Counted from the stretch's first letter, positions 1 to 10,127 are shown. The stretch is DNA of 45,753 nucleotides from Bartonella gabonensis (GCF_903679515.1 NZ_CAHOYM010000015.1:1-45753); one strand, 5' to 3'. The notes: a model not told the origin generated them from the letters alone. Numbers and translations are program-made.

Positions 1-20
1 ATATAATATAAGGATTTTAA

Positions 21-1226
<1,206 letters not shown>

Positions 1227-1583
1227 AATTTTTAACTTCATCTCTTGCGATTATTTTTTGCCGAATGATTATCTATCTGATAAAATATCGAAAGTTATAT
1301 CATGAACAGAGCTTATCGATTCAGCAAAAATATTCATGAATAGGGAACTTAAAATTAAGAAATTATAAACTAAATTTATATCGTATAATATTTTCCCTCA
1401 AAGTTGAAAATCTATAGAGGTCTTTCATCCTCTTATGAAAATGAACTGATTTAACTTTCGCATCTCTTTATTTTCTCTTGGTAGAAGACAAATCATATTA
1501 TATTTATCGTCACTTAAGTTATAATAAATGGTATACAGAAAAATATTGATTTATAATAATTCATCGATTTTTAATTTGAATCA

Positions 1584-1639
1584 TCCTCTTTTAAGATTCT
1601 CTTATTTCAAATCTGCCTATCTAAAACCGATTAATATCA
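1584..1639 (-). repeat. Dispersed intergenic repeat, copy 1
   Basis: On the minus strand this reads GCAGATTTGAAATAAGAGA followed by ATCTTA, matching the core of the copies at 3523, 7913 and 44616. No integrase remnant is recognisable on the plus strand after it, where the other copies would predict one. This is one of the weaker copies. Confidence 0.45.
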
Positions 1640-2094
1640 TTGTCTTACATATCAATACGCAAAGTTGATGTATTGGTAAAATACTTAAAGAAAGGAGCAA
1701 AAATATCCTCCTTTCTCAAATGCAAGGAAGACCCGACTGAAAGCTGATAAAGCATGATCATACCAACCTGCTTTTCCATAAGTGCAAAAATAGTTTTATA
1801 GAGAATCCTATATTATCTTGTTAAAACTTTTATGTAATACTATTCATGGATATCAAAAAGCTTGAGCACACTGACCAATATTTCTTAAAAAAGCACGCGA
1901 ATTGATAAAGTTTTACATGCTTTATATCACGCGCCTAAAGACAGTGTTTTTATGGTACCATAGAATAAGTCTCTCACAAATTTCTCGTTGAGCTTTAGTA
2001 TACTTAAAAAAATTTGTTGGATATCCATAAGTTTTGAAATTTTCTCTTATCAATCTTCCCATGCCCTGAAAATTCTAGGTAGTCTTTTAGGAAT

Positions 2095-2119
2095 AAAAAA
2101 AGCCGGACAAATGTCCGGC
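2095..2119 (-). terminator. Rho-independent terminator (minus strand)
   Basis: Perfect 7-base stem GCCGGAC / GTCCGGC with a 4-base loop, followed on the minus strand by seven T residues. GC-rich stems are rare in this AT-rich interval. No protein gene ends just before it, so it probably terminates a non-coding transcript or a lost gene. Confidence 0.8.
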
Positions 2120-2222
2120 AAATCTGGAAAATCCTCAGAGATAAAATCAATCTGACAGATCTTCGTAAGGGAACACTCAAGAAAATGCAATGGGAGGCAA
2201 CATAATCAAGAGATAACATTCT
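2095..2222 (-). ncRNA. Candidate small RNA ending at an orphan terminator
   Basis: The terminator at 2095-2119 has no protein gene before it. About 110 bases upstream on the minus strand is a good -10-like element (TTATAAAAT, complement of 2228-2236) with a weak -35-like TTAAGT about 18 bases before it. This would give an RNA of roughly 125 nt. I do not recognise it as tmRNA, 6S or SRP RNA. It may instead be the tail of a decayed gene. The call rests on the promoter and terminator pair only. Confidence 0.3.
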
Positions 2223-2423
2223 ATGTCATTTTATAAGCAGAAGCACAATAAAGACTTAAGCGTATCTGCTATGCAATAAACACATAGCTCTATTTTTTCT
2301 CAATCTTGTACTACTCTCTTTAAATTAAATAGAAAGAAGTTATCCTCATACGATTATATCATTTTCAGTGTTATAATAACCTTCACATTTGAGAGCATTC
2401 ATAAAAGATATTTGATCCTTTTT

Positions 2424-3499
2424 TCAAAGGTATTTATCCAAACGAAAGCCTTCCACCGTATGACCTAAAATGGTTTCAGCGACCTTATAAGAGGCATCCG
2501 TTGTGTTCAGGGAGCCAATCCCATAAACTAGAGTGCAGCCCATGCAAAAAAGCTCCAAGTTTATTTTTCTCATATACTTTGATATACAACTCTTAGCAAA
2601 GTAACCACAACCTCTAACAAAAAAAATCATTGTGAGATAGCAGACACATTTGTCTCAGTATTTCTAATATCTCTTAAAGGCACGCGAAACTCTGTTATCG
2701 TATCCGTCAACCTTTCATATTCTCGCACCAAAGATGGTAGAAACGATAACCCCTCAACCTGATTTTTATGAATATGAAGGAAAATCACGAACTCTTGTAA
2801 GAATAAGCAAATACAAAGCCAAAAGTATTACGGTTGTTATTTCGCAAAGTATTTTGTAAAAAGCTGGAATATCTCTCCAATCCATTGCCGACATATCTTG
2901 TGTTTTATCGCATTATTTCCCTAAGAAAGCCCGTGCTTATTCTACTGCTTGTAAATCAACATCCACATCTAACGTACCGCAGCATATTTGAAGACGGTTC
3001 AACACTTCATAAGCTGTATTAGCTTTTATATGCCAGATGGAAGTGAGCGTATTTCTGTTCTGTGTAATTTCTGTAACGGGAAGGCGCCTAATTTAAGGAA
3101 AATATGAAATGGGGTAAAAAAAAACCAACTTATCTCTTTACCATCAGCTTTTAATTCAACCTTTCGATTTTCAAAAGCATCTAAAGCAATATCCTTTAAA
3201 TAATAGAGATTGCCTATTGCCTTATAATTTTGTTTATCGTGTTCTTTAATGGGGGCACAACCTTCACTTAAAACAGATCGCCATTGCACTGCATATTCAC
3301 GTGCTTGTTTTAAAGAGACATCTCTCAAAGGCTTCCAAACCCATTTCGCGGCAGCGCTCCCGTGAATGTTATAACTCCCTCCATCTTTACACTTGTGAAG
3401 GAGCAAGCCGGCGCCATTACACACTTTGCCAGCTCTAAAATGTTTCAACAGCCCTTGGAACTTCAGACAGTTCAAAAGAGGTGTGTCTTTCTTATACAA
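2424..3499 (-). pseudogene. Degraded tyrosine integrase (phage type), most complete remnant
   Basis: Read on the minus strand, fragments in successive frames align in order to one integrase of the arm-binding plus catalytic-core type. The first fragment (3499-3026) has the N-terminal domain: GAGLLLHKCKDGGS, then VSLKQAREYAVQWRSVL, then PIKEHDKQ. After a stop come NTAYEVLNRLQ near 3000 and a core segment MDWRDIPAFYKILCE, ending LYLLILTR (about 2890-2780). Then come TEFRVPLRD (about 2690) and HGLHSSLWDWLPEHN (about 2540). A final frame has TDASYKVAETILGHTVEG (about 2490-2440). In the HxxR catalytic box the arginine codon now encodes histidine (HGLH). At least four frame or stop disruptions make it non-functional. 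A copy of the dispersed repeat lies just upstream at 3523. No C-terminal tyrosine motif was identified. Confidence 0.85.
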
Positions 3500-3522
3500 T
3501 TTTTATCGACATGTTCTCCCCA

Positions 3523-3596
3523 CTTGTGATGTGCAAGTAAATAATTTTGAGTGATTCAATATAAATAGGTTTGGAATGAGAGAATCTAAGGTACTC
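3523..3596 (+). repeat. Dispersed intergenic repeat, copy 2
   Basis: Begins CTTGTGATGTGCAAG, then GTGATTCAATATAAATAGG and TTTGGAATGAGAGAATC. It sits 24 bases upstream of the integrase remnant on the minus strand. The same arrangement recurs at 7913 and 44616. Confidence 0.7.
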
Positions 3597-3665
3597 AAGC
3601 TGCTAATTCAATATAAATAACGATGGATTACAATTAAAAATCAATAAGTTGTACACTTACAACGT

Positions 3666-3720
3666 CATTCAATGAATGATTTTAATTGATTCAATATGGG
3701 AAAATTTGAAACGAAAGAAT
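3666..3720 (+). repeat. Dispersed intergenic repeat, copy 3 (partial)
   Basis: TCATTCAATGAATGATTTTA followed by ATTGATTCAATATGGGAAAA and TTTGAAACGA. It is a second, more divergent copy in tandem with the one at 3523. The first 15 bases also contain a short inverted repeat (CATTCA / TGAATG). Confidence 0.5.
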
Positions 3721-3780
3721 ATTAGGAGAGTCTTAAGGTGCAAAACAACTCATTGTTCCTTATAAATTAAGGCATGAATA

Positions 3781-4686
3781 TTAAAAAGACCACTGACGCG
3801 CTTTTAAAAAAATATAATCTCGAAAAGCATTCAACCTTGCCAAATTCTTTAAATTATAAGGATAACAAAAAAAAGTATCAAAAGAAGGAATATCAACCAT
3901 ATCAGGAAAAAGGCGTACCAAACGCTCATCATTATTGACAATATAATCAGGTAGTACAGCAATCCCAAGATCACGCATAAGCGCATTCTTTATTGAAATA
4001 ATATTGTTAATTTGTAGGACTGAAAAACGCAAAGATCCATCACTTCTACCAGCTTTTTCTAACCAATTTAAACCAGACAAATAAGGAGGAACAGGTTCAC
4101 CAAAAGAAATAATACGATGTTCATCGAGGTCAGATAATTTTTCAGGTTTTCCATAATTTGCAATATACTTTTCCGAAGCATAAACATGCATATGAATTGT
4201 AAATAATTTTCTTTGTATAAGGTCAGGTTGTTGGGGTTGATGGAGGCGCACAGCACAATCTGCATGACACATTGTCAAATCAAGTTCTTCATCGGAAAGC
4301 AAAAGCTGAACCTGCATATCAGGATAAAGACTAAGAAATTCTGGCATACGCTCTGCAATCCACCCAGCCCCCATTCCGAAGGTCGAAGTCACACGCAAAT
4401 GCCCCGTTGGTTTTGCATAGCTTTCACTTAATTGCAAACGTACACTTTCAAGCTTCATCAAAACATCATGAGCCGTACGATAAAGAGTTTCTCCCTGTTC
4501 TGTAAGGATCAAACCACGCGCATGACGCAGGAATAAAGATACCCCAACCTCTTGTTCTAAAGCCGAGACCTGTCGTGAAACTGCTGATTGAGATAGATGA
4601 AGCTTTTGAGCAGCATGCGTAAAAGATCCCGCTTCTGCTGCTGCATGAAAAACCCTCAACTTATCCCAATCCAATGGTGGCGCCAC
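3781..4686 (-). CDS. lsrB: LysR-family transcriptional regulator (LsrB/VtlR type)
   Basis: A 301-residue DNA-binding regulator. The N-terminal winged helix-turn-helix spans about residues 6-65 (FTHAAQKLHLSQSAVSRQVS), followed by a periplasmic-binding-protein-like effector domain starting near 95. The start is a GTG preceded by a strong AGGAGG site. It lies 45 bases downstream of trxB on the same strand, so they are probably co-transcribed. This is the neighbourhood of LsrB in Sinorhizobium and VtlR in Brucella, which is the main reason for the symbol. LsrB in Sinorhizobium is reported to sense oxidants through cysteines; here cysteines occur as a pair in MCHADC and singly in FFCYP. The targets (small RNAs, LPS or glutathione genes in relatives) cannot be read from this sequence. 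Confidence 0.8.
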   Translation of the reverse strand: MAPPLDWDKLRVFHAAAEAGSFTHAAQKLHLSQSAVSRQVSALEQEVGVSLFLRHARGLILTEQGETLYRTAHDVLMKLESVRLQLSESYAKPTGHLRVTSTFGMGAGWIAERMPEFLSLYPDMQVQLLLSDEELDLTMCHADCAVRLHQPQQPDLIQRKLFTIHMHVYASEKYIANYGKPEKLSDLDEHRIISFGEPVPPYLSGLNWLEKAGRSDGSLRFSVLQINNIISIKNALMRDLGIAVLPDYIVNNDERLVRLFPDMVDIPSFDTFFCYPYNLKNLARLNAFRDYIFLKARQWSF

Positions 4687-4731
4687 AATTAATCCTCCTA
4701 CCTCTAGATTTTCTATATGCTCAATGAATTA

Positions 4732-5688
4732 TTAACGCTTAGATATATCCAAAAACCGCTCTGCTTCTAACGCTGCCATACATCCCCTTCCCGCGGCTGT
4801 TACAGCTTGGCGGAATGTTTCATCTGTTACATCCCCTGCAGCAAAAACACCAGCAACACTTGTTGCTGTTGAATCCGGTGCTGTCCATAAATAGCCACCT
4901 CGTTTTTGTTTCAGTTGTCCTTCAAACAGAGAAACAGCAGGATCATGCCCAATGGCAATAAATATTCCCTCTGCTTCCACTTTCATCTCATGACCTGTTT
5001 TAACATTTTTCAAACGTGCCCCTGTTACAACAGCTCCCTTTGACCCTTGAGCTGGCAGCCCTACAATTTCTTCGACAACATGATCCCAAAGAACACGTAC
5101 ATTATCGCGGGCAAGCAATCTCTCTTGCAAAATTTTCTCTGCCCGAAATTGTTCTCGCCGATGAACCACGCTTACACTTTTTGCTATATGCGATAAATAA
5201 AGGGCCTCTTCAACGGCCGTATTCCCTCCTCCTACAACAATAACATCCTTATCGCGATAAAAAAAGCCATCACATGTAGCGCAAGCAGAAATACCACCGC
5301 CCATAAAGGTCTGTTCACTTTCTAAACCAAGCCAGCGCGCTTGGGCTCCTGTCGCAATAATCAGTGCGTCACAAGAATATTGTGTTCCTGAATCCCCATA
5401 TAAGATAAAAGGATACTTCAATAAATCTGCCTTTGTAATCGCATCATAGATAATTCTTGTTCCCATCTTCTCAGCTTGTTTTGCCATTTGTTCCATCAAC
5501 CATGGTCCTTGAATGGGGTCAGCAAAACCTGGATAATTTTCGACATCGGTTGTAATTGTCAATTGTCCCCCCTGCTGCAAACCTGTCACTAAAACCGGAT
5601 GGAGCATAGCTCTTGCCGCATAAACTGCCGCTGTATAACCAGCCGGACCTGAGCCAATAATCAGCAGACGAATATGCGATTGTATCAT
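4732..5688 (-). CDS. trxB: Thioredoxin-disulfide reductase
   Basis: A 318-residue cytosolic flavoenzyme that reduces thioredoxin with NADPH. It has the N-terminal FAD-binding GSGPAGYTAA motif (about 12-21), the redox-active CATC (C136 and C139), the NADPH-binding GGGNTAVEEAL near 153, and the C-terminal FAD motif GVFAAGDVTD. Length and domain order are standard. An AAAGGGC site precedes the ATG. It is the first gene of an apparent two-gene unit with the downstream LysR regulator, which fits a redox-stress role for that regulator. Confidence 0.96.
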   Translation of the reverse strand: MIQSHIRLLIIGSGPAGYTAAVYAARAMLHPVLVTGLQQGGQLTITTDVENYPGFADPIQGPWLMEQMAKQAEKMGTRIIYDAITKADLLKYPFILYGDSGTQYSCDALIIATGAQARWLGLESEQTFMGGGISACATCDGFFYRDKDVIVVGGGNTAVEEALYLSHIAKSVSVVHRREQFRAEKILQERLLARDNVRVLWDHVVEEIVGLPAQGSKGAVVTGARLKNVKTGHEMKVEAEGIFIAIGHDPAVSLFEGQLKQKRGGYLWTAPDSTATSVAGVFAAGDVTDETFRQAVTAAGRGCMAALEAERFLDISKR

Positions 5689-5988
5689 TAAATGCCCTTT
5701 ACTTTTTATAACTTCATTATTCTATAAATTATAACGGAATACAGTTTTTTAAAAAAATATTTTTTAATAGCCTCAACTATGTTATATGTATACTCCTTTT
5801 CAAGTTTTATGAAAAGGTCTGATTACCAATTCATCAAGGCATGCTAATGTTAAGAATTAATCTTTATCCTATAAAGAGAAAAACGTAAATTCTTATGAAC
5901 ACAAAATCATAATAATAAAGAGATACAAAGATAGGGAACGGTCATTTTTCAGTTTATTATCAATGTTTGTGCACGTTTTGCGTTAATC

Positions 5989-7395
5989 ATGGGAGGAGCG
6001 ATGCTTTTGCCAATTTTTGTCGATCTGCACGACAACAACCGTAATTGGATAAACTTTCTCTATTCTTGTGCTATAACCACCATGTTAGCAACGCTAATTC
6101 TTTTAGCAACGAAGGGAGCTACTTGTCGTTTTTCAGCACGACTTGGCTTTATGCTCACTGTTTGTCTTTGGCTTACAGGAAGTATCGTAGGTGCTTTACC
6201 TCTTTATCTTTCCCCTCTTCCTATTTCTTTAGCAGGAGCCATTTTTGAATCTGTTTCTGGCATTACAACAACAGGCTCCACAGTCCTTTCTGGTCTTGAT
6301 CATTTATCGCGAAGTATTTTGTTATGGCGTTCTATTATATGCTGGATTGGGGGCATTGGTTTTATCGGTTTAGCTCTCTTACTTTTGCCTTCACTGCGCG
6401 TGGGGGGCGTACGACTTTTTCATATGGAATCATCTGATAAATCTGAAAAAATATTACCTCGTATCAACCAAATTGCGAACGGAATTATCATCGCCTATGT
6501 AGGCCTCACATTGGCTTGTATGCTTTCTTATTTTGCTGCGGGCATGAATTTATTTGATGCCATTAATCATGCAATGAGTACAGTAGCAACTGCTGGTTTT
6601 TCAACGCATGATGCTTCTTTTGGCTATTTTTCTGATACACCAGCCATCTTAATTATTTCAACAATCTTCATGTTGCTTTCTGCCTTGCCCTTCGTACTTT
6701 ATGTTAAATTAGTCCTTCCTGGTCACTCCAAACGCTTCCTTGACCCACAAGTGATTGTTTTTCTTCATATCGTTTTCCTTTTCAGCTTTGCTTTAGCAGC
6801 ATGGCTACGGTTTCATGACCATCGCGCTTTCCATTTGATTTTTCTTGATGTCATTTTTCATCTTTCATCCATTATTAGCACTACAGGTTACAGCGCTGAA
6901 GATTATCAACTTTGGGGACCCTTTGCGCTTGGAATTTTCTTCATTGTTTCTTTTACAGGCGGATGTGCTGGTTCTACTTCTGGTGGCATGAAAATCAATC
7001 GCCTCATTATTCTTTGGCGTATTACACAAACAAATATAGAAAAACTTCTGTCTCCGAATGTCGTTGTAAAGGCGCGCTACGATCACTCAAATATATCAAA
7101 CGATGTTGCTCAAGCCGTTTTGTTTTTTGTCTGTCTTTATATGTTCTGCCTTGTTATCGGAACGGCATTTTTGCTTACAACTGGTCTTGATTTTACCTCT
7201 GCCTTTACGGGCGTCTTAACAGCACTTTCAAATGTTGGCCCAGGCTTTGGAGATATTATTGGCCCCGTTGGTAATTTCTCTACAATCAACGATAATGCTT
7301 TATGGATTTTAAGTTTTCTCATGTTAGCTGGACGCCTTGAAATCATAACAATTTTCGTCCTTTTTATTCCCGCTTTCTGGCGGGAACAATTCTAA
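5989..7395 (+). CDS. trkH: Trk-type potassium uptake protein TrkH
   Basis: An inner-membrane potassium transporter of the Trk/Ktr superfamily. Four pore-loop signatures are visible with their conserved glycines: TTTGST near residue 93, ATAGFST near 200, STTGYS near 298 and NVGPGFGD near 414. These four loops form the selectivity filter. The 468-residue call starts at the first ATG, but that ATG lies inside the first membrane helix. The frame stays open 17 codons upstream to a TAG, and the added residues complete that helix. An ATT at 5944 has an AGGGAA site just before it, so the real start may be a non-ATG codon there. The partner TrkA is not in this window. Function is confident; the start is not. 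Confidence 0.9.
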   Translation: MGGAMLLPIFVDLHDNNRNWINFLYSCAITTMLATLILLATKGATCRFSARLGFMLTVCLWLTGSIVGALPLYLSPLPISLAGAIFESVSGITTTGSTVLSGLDHLSRSILLWRSIICWIGGIGFIGLALLLLPSLRVGGVRLFHMESSDKSEKILPRINQIANGIIIAYVGLTLACMLSYFAAGMNLFDAINHAMSTVATAGFSTHDASFGYFSDTPAILIISTIFMLLSALPFVLYVKLVLPGHSKRFLDPQVIVFLHIVFLFSFALAAWLRFHDHRAFHLIFLDVIFHLSSIISTTGYSAEDYQLWGPFALGIFFIVSFTGGCAGSTSGGMKINRLIILWRITQTNIEKLLSPNVVVKARYDHSNISNDVAQAVLFFVCLYMFCLVIGTAFLLTTGLDFTSAFTGVLTALSNVGPGFGDIIGPVGNFSTINDNALWILSFLMLAGRLEIITIFVLFIPAFWREQF

Positions 7396-7629
7396 TGCAT
7401 AGAGGATTTTATTCTACCATGATAAGAAATTATCAAGATAAAAAACCGTGAACAGCAAGTGCTAATAACTTTCAAAGCCATAACATATAACACCCTACAT
7501 TACATTATTGAGCTTCTTTATCCAATAAAATAGATACATAGAACATTCTTTTTTACGAATAATCTCTCATGCAAAAAATATGAATATTTGCTGATAAAAA
7601 TGTTTTTTCTCTAATAAATCATGGCCTTA

Positions 7630-7870
7630 TAAAAAATAAAATACCATTTATTATAAACTCACAAGCTTATTAAAAAACACCTCACAGTGCTCCTGCCCCC
7701 CATTTCACGACAGTCCACATGAAAGATATAAAATGGGCATTATTACTTTTACTTAAATAATAAGGTGCACGTCGATACCACAAAATAAGATATAAATTAG
7801 CAGCACTATACTCTTTTCTTTCTGTTAATGTTGTAACAGCTTGTATTTCAGACAATTTATAAAAAACCAC
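7630..7870 (-). pseudogene. Tyrosine integrase N-terminal remnant
   Basis: On the minus strand the frame begins KLSEIQAVTTLTERKEYSAA, matching the start of an integrase arm-binding domain (Lys-Leu, then a KYSDGxGL-like segment). It ends VVKWGAGAL, matching the REMGLGAL segment of the 3026-3499 fragment family. After a stop the sequence continues GVF, two stops, then ACEF, which parallels DVSLKQAREY. Only the N-terminal third is left. The alignment is by eye and weaker than for the 2424-3499 copy, but position and the upstream repeat at 7913 support it. Confidence 0.55.
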
Positions 7871-7912
7871 AGCTTGTCTTCAATAGTTTTTTCCACCACA
7901 TGAGATCTTGCA

Positions 7913-7998
7913 ATTGTGATGTGCAAGAGAATAGCTCTCATTGATTTAATATCAATAGATTTGATATGAAAAAAACCTTACAATATTTAAAGCTCTTA
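7913..7998 (+). repeat. Dispersed intergenic repeat, copy 4
   Basis: ATTGTGATGTGCAAGAGAAT, then CATTGATTTAATATCAATAG, then ATTTGATATGA. It is the clearest full-length copy, sharing GTGATGTGCAAG with the copies at 3523 and 41831. It lies about 43 bases upstream of the minus-strand integrase remnant. Confidence 0.75.
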
Positions 7999-8244
7999 TT
8001 TAAATAAAAAGGGTAAATTATCTATCCTCCCTTCTTGTATGCTTTATCATAAGCCACATATCGCTCTCAAGCGTATATATTTTTACTCTTTTATCTAAAA
8101 TTTTGCGAACTCCTTATAGCGTTCTAATAAAGACAAGATAAATTTTATAAAATAACATTTATATCATTGAGTTATTGATAATTATGAAACAAACTTTAAG
8201 GGAAGCACTTTTTATTATTCTTCAAGAAGATTTTGAATATAGTA

Positions 8245-9303
8245 TTAAGGTATTTTTTTCGCAAACAGTTCTTTGTAAACACTTTCAATTTCGCTTGCTT
8301 CTTTTTCCAAAGGAAAATGCGTACGAACATGGGTTAAAGCTTTCTTTCCGGCTGCCAATGTTTTTTCTACATCAGCAAAATAAGGTTCAATAGCTGCCGT
8401 TAAGGCTTCCCCATCTCCTACTTTAACCACTAATCCTGTTCCTTTCACCACCAATTCTTTAAAAATTCCGACATCACTTGCTACCACAGCTGTTTGTGAT
8501 GCCATTGCCTCTAATGGTGTTAAACCAAAACCTTCCAAACGAGAAGGTGTTACATAAAGCGATAAACGACGATACCACAAAGGTGTGTCTAGAATCTCAC
8601 CAAGGAAAATAATGCGATCTTCCAGGCCAGCTTTAGTAACCTTTTGGCGTAATTCTTTTTCAAAATGATAATGTTGCTCTGTCGTACGACCAGCGATAAT
8701 CGCTGTCCACTCTGGGTAGCGTGGCAATAATGCTATCATGGAATCAACAAATAAATCTGTTCCCTTTGAGCTGCGCACACGCCCAAAACACCCTACCGCA
8801 TATTTTCCTGGAAACCCAGACGAAGAAAAACAATCATCAAGAGTCTGTGGTGGTGTAAAACGTCTCACATCTACCCCATGCATAATAACCTTATGCGGCA
8901 CTTCTAGATAAGCGCCCGTATGTGTACTGGTAGCAATCACTCTATCCATACGGCGAATCAACCATTTGGTAAAAGGCTTATGATGACGTTGTGAAGCCGA
9001 CGTAAAGATAAGTTTCAGCTTCATCTTCAAGACATCACGCAAAAAGATCCCACAAAGCATCTCAATATTGCGCCTTGCATGCCAAATGCGAAACAACTTC
9101 CCTTTCGGACTTTTCCAAAGTCCGAAAAGGTCCCTAAAGGCAAGAGCTGGCAATTTTTTTGGTAGTCCAAACCCCAAAGTGGATATACGCACACCCTGTT
9201 CGCGCTGCAGTGGAACGAGCTGAATAATCGTAGATGTTACTCCCGATAAACGCCTTTTAAAATGAGGCGCAATAATCTCAGTTTCTTCCAAAGACACACG
9301 CAT
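8245..9303 (-). CDS. lpcC: Glycosyltransferase family 4, LpcC-like (LPS core mannosyltransferase)
   Basis: A 352-residue group-1 (GT4) glycosyltransferase with the GT-B fold. The C-terminal donor-binding half has VGCFGRVRSSKGTDLF near residue 170 and the conserved EGFGLTPLEAMA motif near 263. The N-terminal acceptor half has HARRNIEM and FTSASQRHH, segments I associate with Rhizobium LpcC, which adds mannose to the lipopolysaccharide inner core. The sugar and acceptor specificity is inferred from that resemblance and not proven. It follows greA on the same strand after a 14-base gap, so read-through from greA is likely. No strong ribosome binding site is seen before the ATG. Confidence 0.75.
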   Translation of the reverse strand: MRVSLEETEIIAPHFKRRLSGVTSTIIQLVPLQREQGVRISTLGFGLPKKLPALAFRDLFGLWKSPKGKLFRIWHARRNIEMLCGIFLRDVLKMKLKLIFTSASQRHHKPFTKWLIRRMDRVIATSTHTGAYLEVPHKVIMHGVDVRRFTPPQTLDDCFSSSGFPGKYAVGCFGRVRSSKGTDLFVDSMIALLPRYPEWTAIIAGRTTEQHYHFEKELRQKVTKAGLEDRIIFLGEILDTPLWYRRLSLYVTPSRLEGFGLTPLEAMASQTAVVASDVGIFKELVVKGTGLVVKVGDGEALTAAIEPYFADVEKTLAAGKKALTHVRTHFPLEKEASEIESVYKELFAKKIP

Positions 9304-9317
9304 AATTATTGAGATAT

Positions 9318-9791
9318 TTAGATATACTGAACCTTAATGATTTCGTAATTATGCGCACCACCGGGCGCATTCACTTCAATCACATCACCCTCTTGCTTGC
9401 CAATAAGCGCACGCGCAATCGGTGAAGAAATAGAGATTTTACCAATTTTTACATCAGCTTCTTGATCCCCTACAATCTGATATACCTTTTTTTCTTCAGT
9501 ATCCTCATCCAAGAGTTTAATAGTCGCTCCAAATTTGATTTTGTCGCCTGAAAGACGAGAGACATCTATAACTTCTGCCCGCGCGATATAATCTTCAAGC
9601 TCATTAATACGCCCCTCATTATGACTTTGTGCTTCTTTAGCTGCATGATACTCGGCGTTTTCTGACAGATCACCATGAGCACGAGCCTCAGAAATTGCTT
9701 CAATAATTCGTGGACGTTCCTGTTGTTGACGCCAACGCAACTCTTCTTTAAGACTTTCAAAACCAGCTGTAGTCATCGGAACTTTTTCCAT
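9318..9791 (-). CDS. greA: Transcription elongation factor GreA
   Basis: A 157-residue protein that binds in the secondary channel of RNA polymerase and stimulates cleavage of backtracked RNA. It has the N-terminal coiled coil with the acidic tip ([19 protein letters not shown], about residues 35-53) and the C-terminal FKBP-like domain ending in a GxxIEV-type segment. Length is typical. An AAAGGGA site precedes the ATG. A consensus-like promoter lies just upstream, overlapped by a terminator (see those entries). The downstream glycosyltransferase follows after 14 bases. Confidence 0.96.
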   Translation of the reverse strand: MEKVPMTTAGFESLKEELRWRQQQERPRIIEAISEARAHGDLSENAEYHAAKEAQSHNEGRINELEDYIARAEVIDVSRLSGDKIKFGATIKLLDEDTEEKKVYQIVGDQEADVKIGKISISSPIARALIGKQEGDVIEVNAPGGAHNYEIIKVQYI

Positions 9792-9805
9792 AATCCGTCC
9801 CTTTC

Positions 9806-9834
9806 TATTATACGGAAGGTTTAATAAAAATACA
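9806..9834 (-). promoter_or_regulatory. Predicted greA promoter
   Basis: On the minus strand TTGTAT and a perfect TATAAT are separated by 17 bases (TTTTATTAAACCTTCCG). Transcription would begin only a few bases before the AAAGGGA site and the greA ATG, giving a very short leader. The coordinates are approximate within a few bases. Confidence 0.6.
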
Positions 9835-9867
9835 AAAAACGGCTTCCAAAATTACTTCTGGAATCCG
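9834..9867 (-). terminator. Rho-independent terminator just upstream of greA
   Basis: Stem CGGATTCCA / TGGAAGCCG (one internal mismatch) with a 10-base loop, followed by TTTTTT on the minus strand. It ends right where the predicted greA promoter begins. No protein gene lies upstream on this strand before 10127, so it either ends a short leader-type transcript or marks a lost upstream gene. Confidence 0.7.
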
Positions 9868-10127
9868 AAAACTACGATCTTTTTCATTATATAGCACAGT
9901 ATCCCTGTTTTCCATATAAAAATAAATAAAGGGAACAAAACATGCACTAATAGTGTTTAAAACATCTCATTTTGGTGTTTAAAACGTTAAACTTCACTCT
10001 CCTAACTTCAAAATCTCATAAAGAAGAAAGAATTGTAATTTTTTTTATTTTATCATAGTCTAGCAAAGGAAATCATATGGGATAGGAAAAGAGAAGGATA
10101 ATTTCTAGAGAAGTTCTTTGCAGAAAA

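Larger units (their letters stand above)
1227..2423. other. Gene-poor interval after aspC
   Basis: About 1.2 kb with no convincing protein gene. It holds one copy of the dispersed repeat (1584-1639), a stem-loop at 1689-1716 with 9-base arms and no flanking T-run, and a strong minus-strand terminator at 2095-2119 that may end a small RNA. A minus-strand frame at 2004-2219 runs straight through that terminator and has no recognisable domain, so I do not call it. No tRNA-like sequence was seen. Confidence 0.6.
7396..8244. other. Gene-poor interval between trkH and the glycosyltransferase
   Basis: This 0.85 kb interval has no intact gene. It contains an integrase N-terminal remnant (7630-7870, minus) and a copy of the dispersed repeat (7913-7998). 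The plus-strand frame at 8175-8393 mostly overlaps the antisense of the glycosyltransferase end and has no domain, so it is not called. Confidence 0.6.

Noticed and set aside
1689-1716. 9-base stem-loop AGAAAGGAG / CTCCTTTCT
   Set aside because: No T-run or gene context; it could be chance in this region and was not called a terminator.
2004-2219. 71-codon minus-strand frame
   Set aside because: It reads through a strong terminator stem and shows no domain, so a coding role is unlikely.
3523-3720. Tandem repeat copies considered as a CRISPR array
   Set aside because: Only two divergent copies with no regular spacers and no cas genes; they belong to a dispersed intergenic family.
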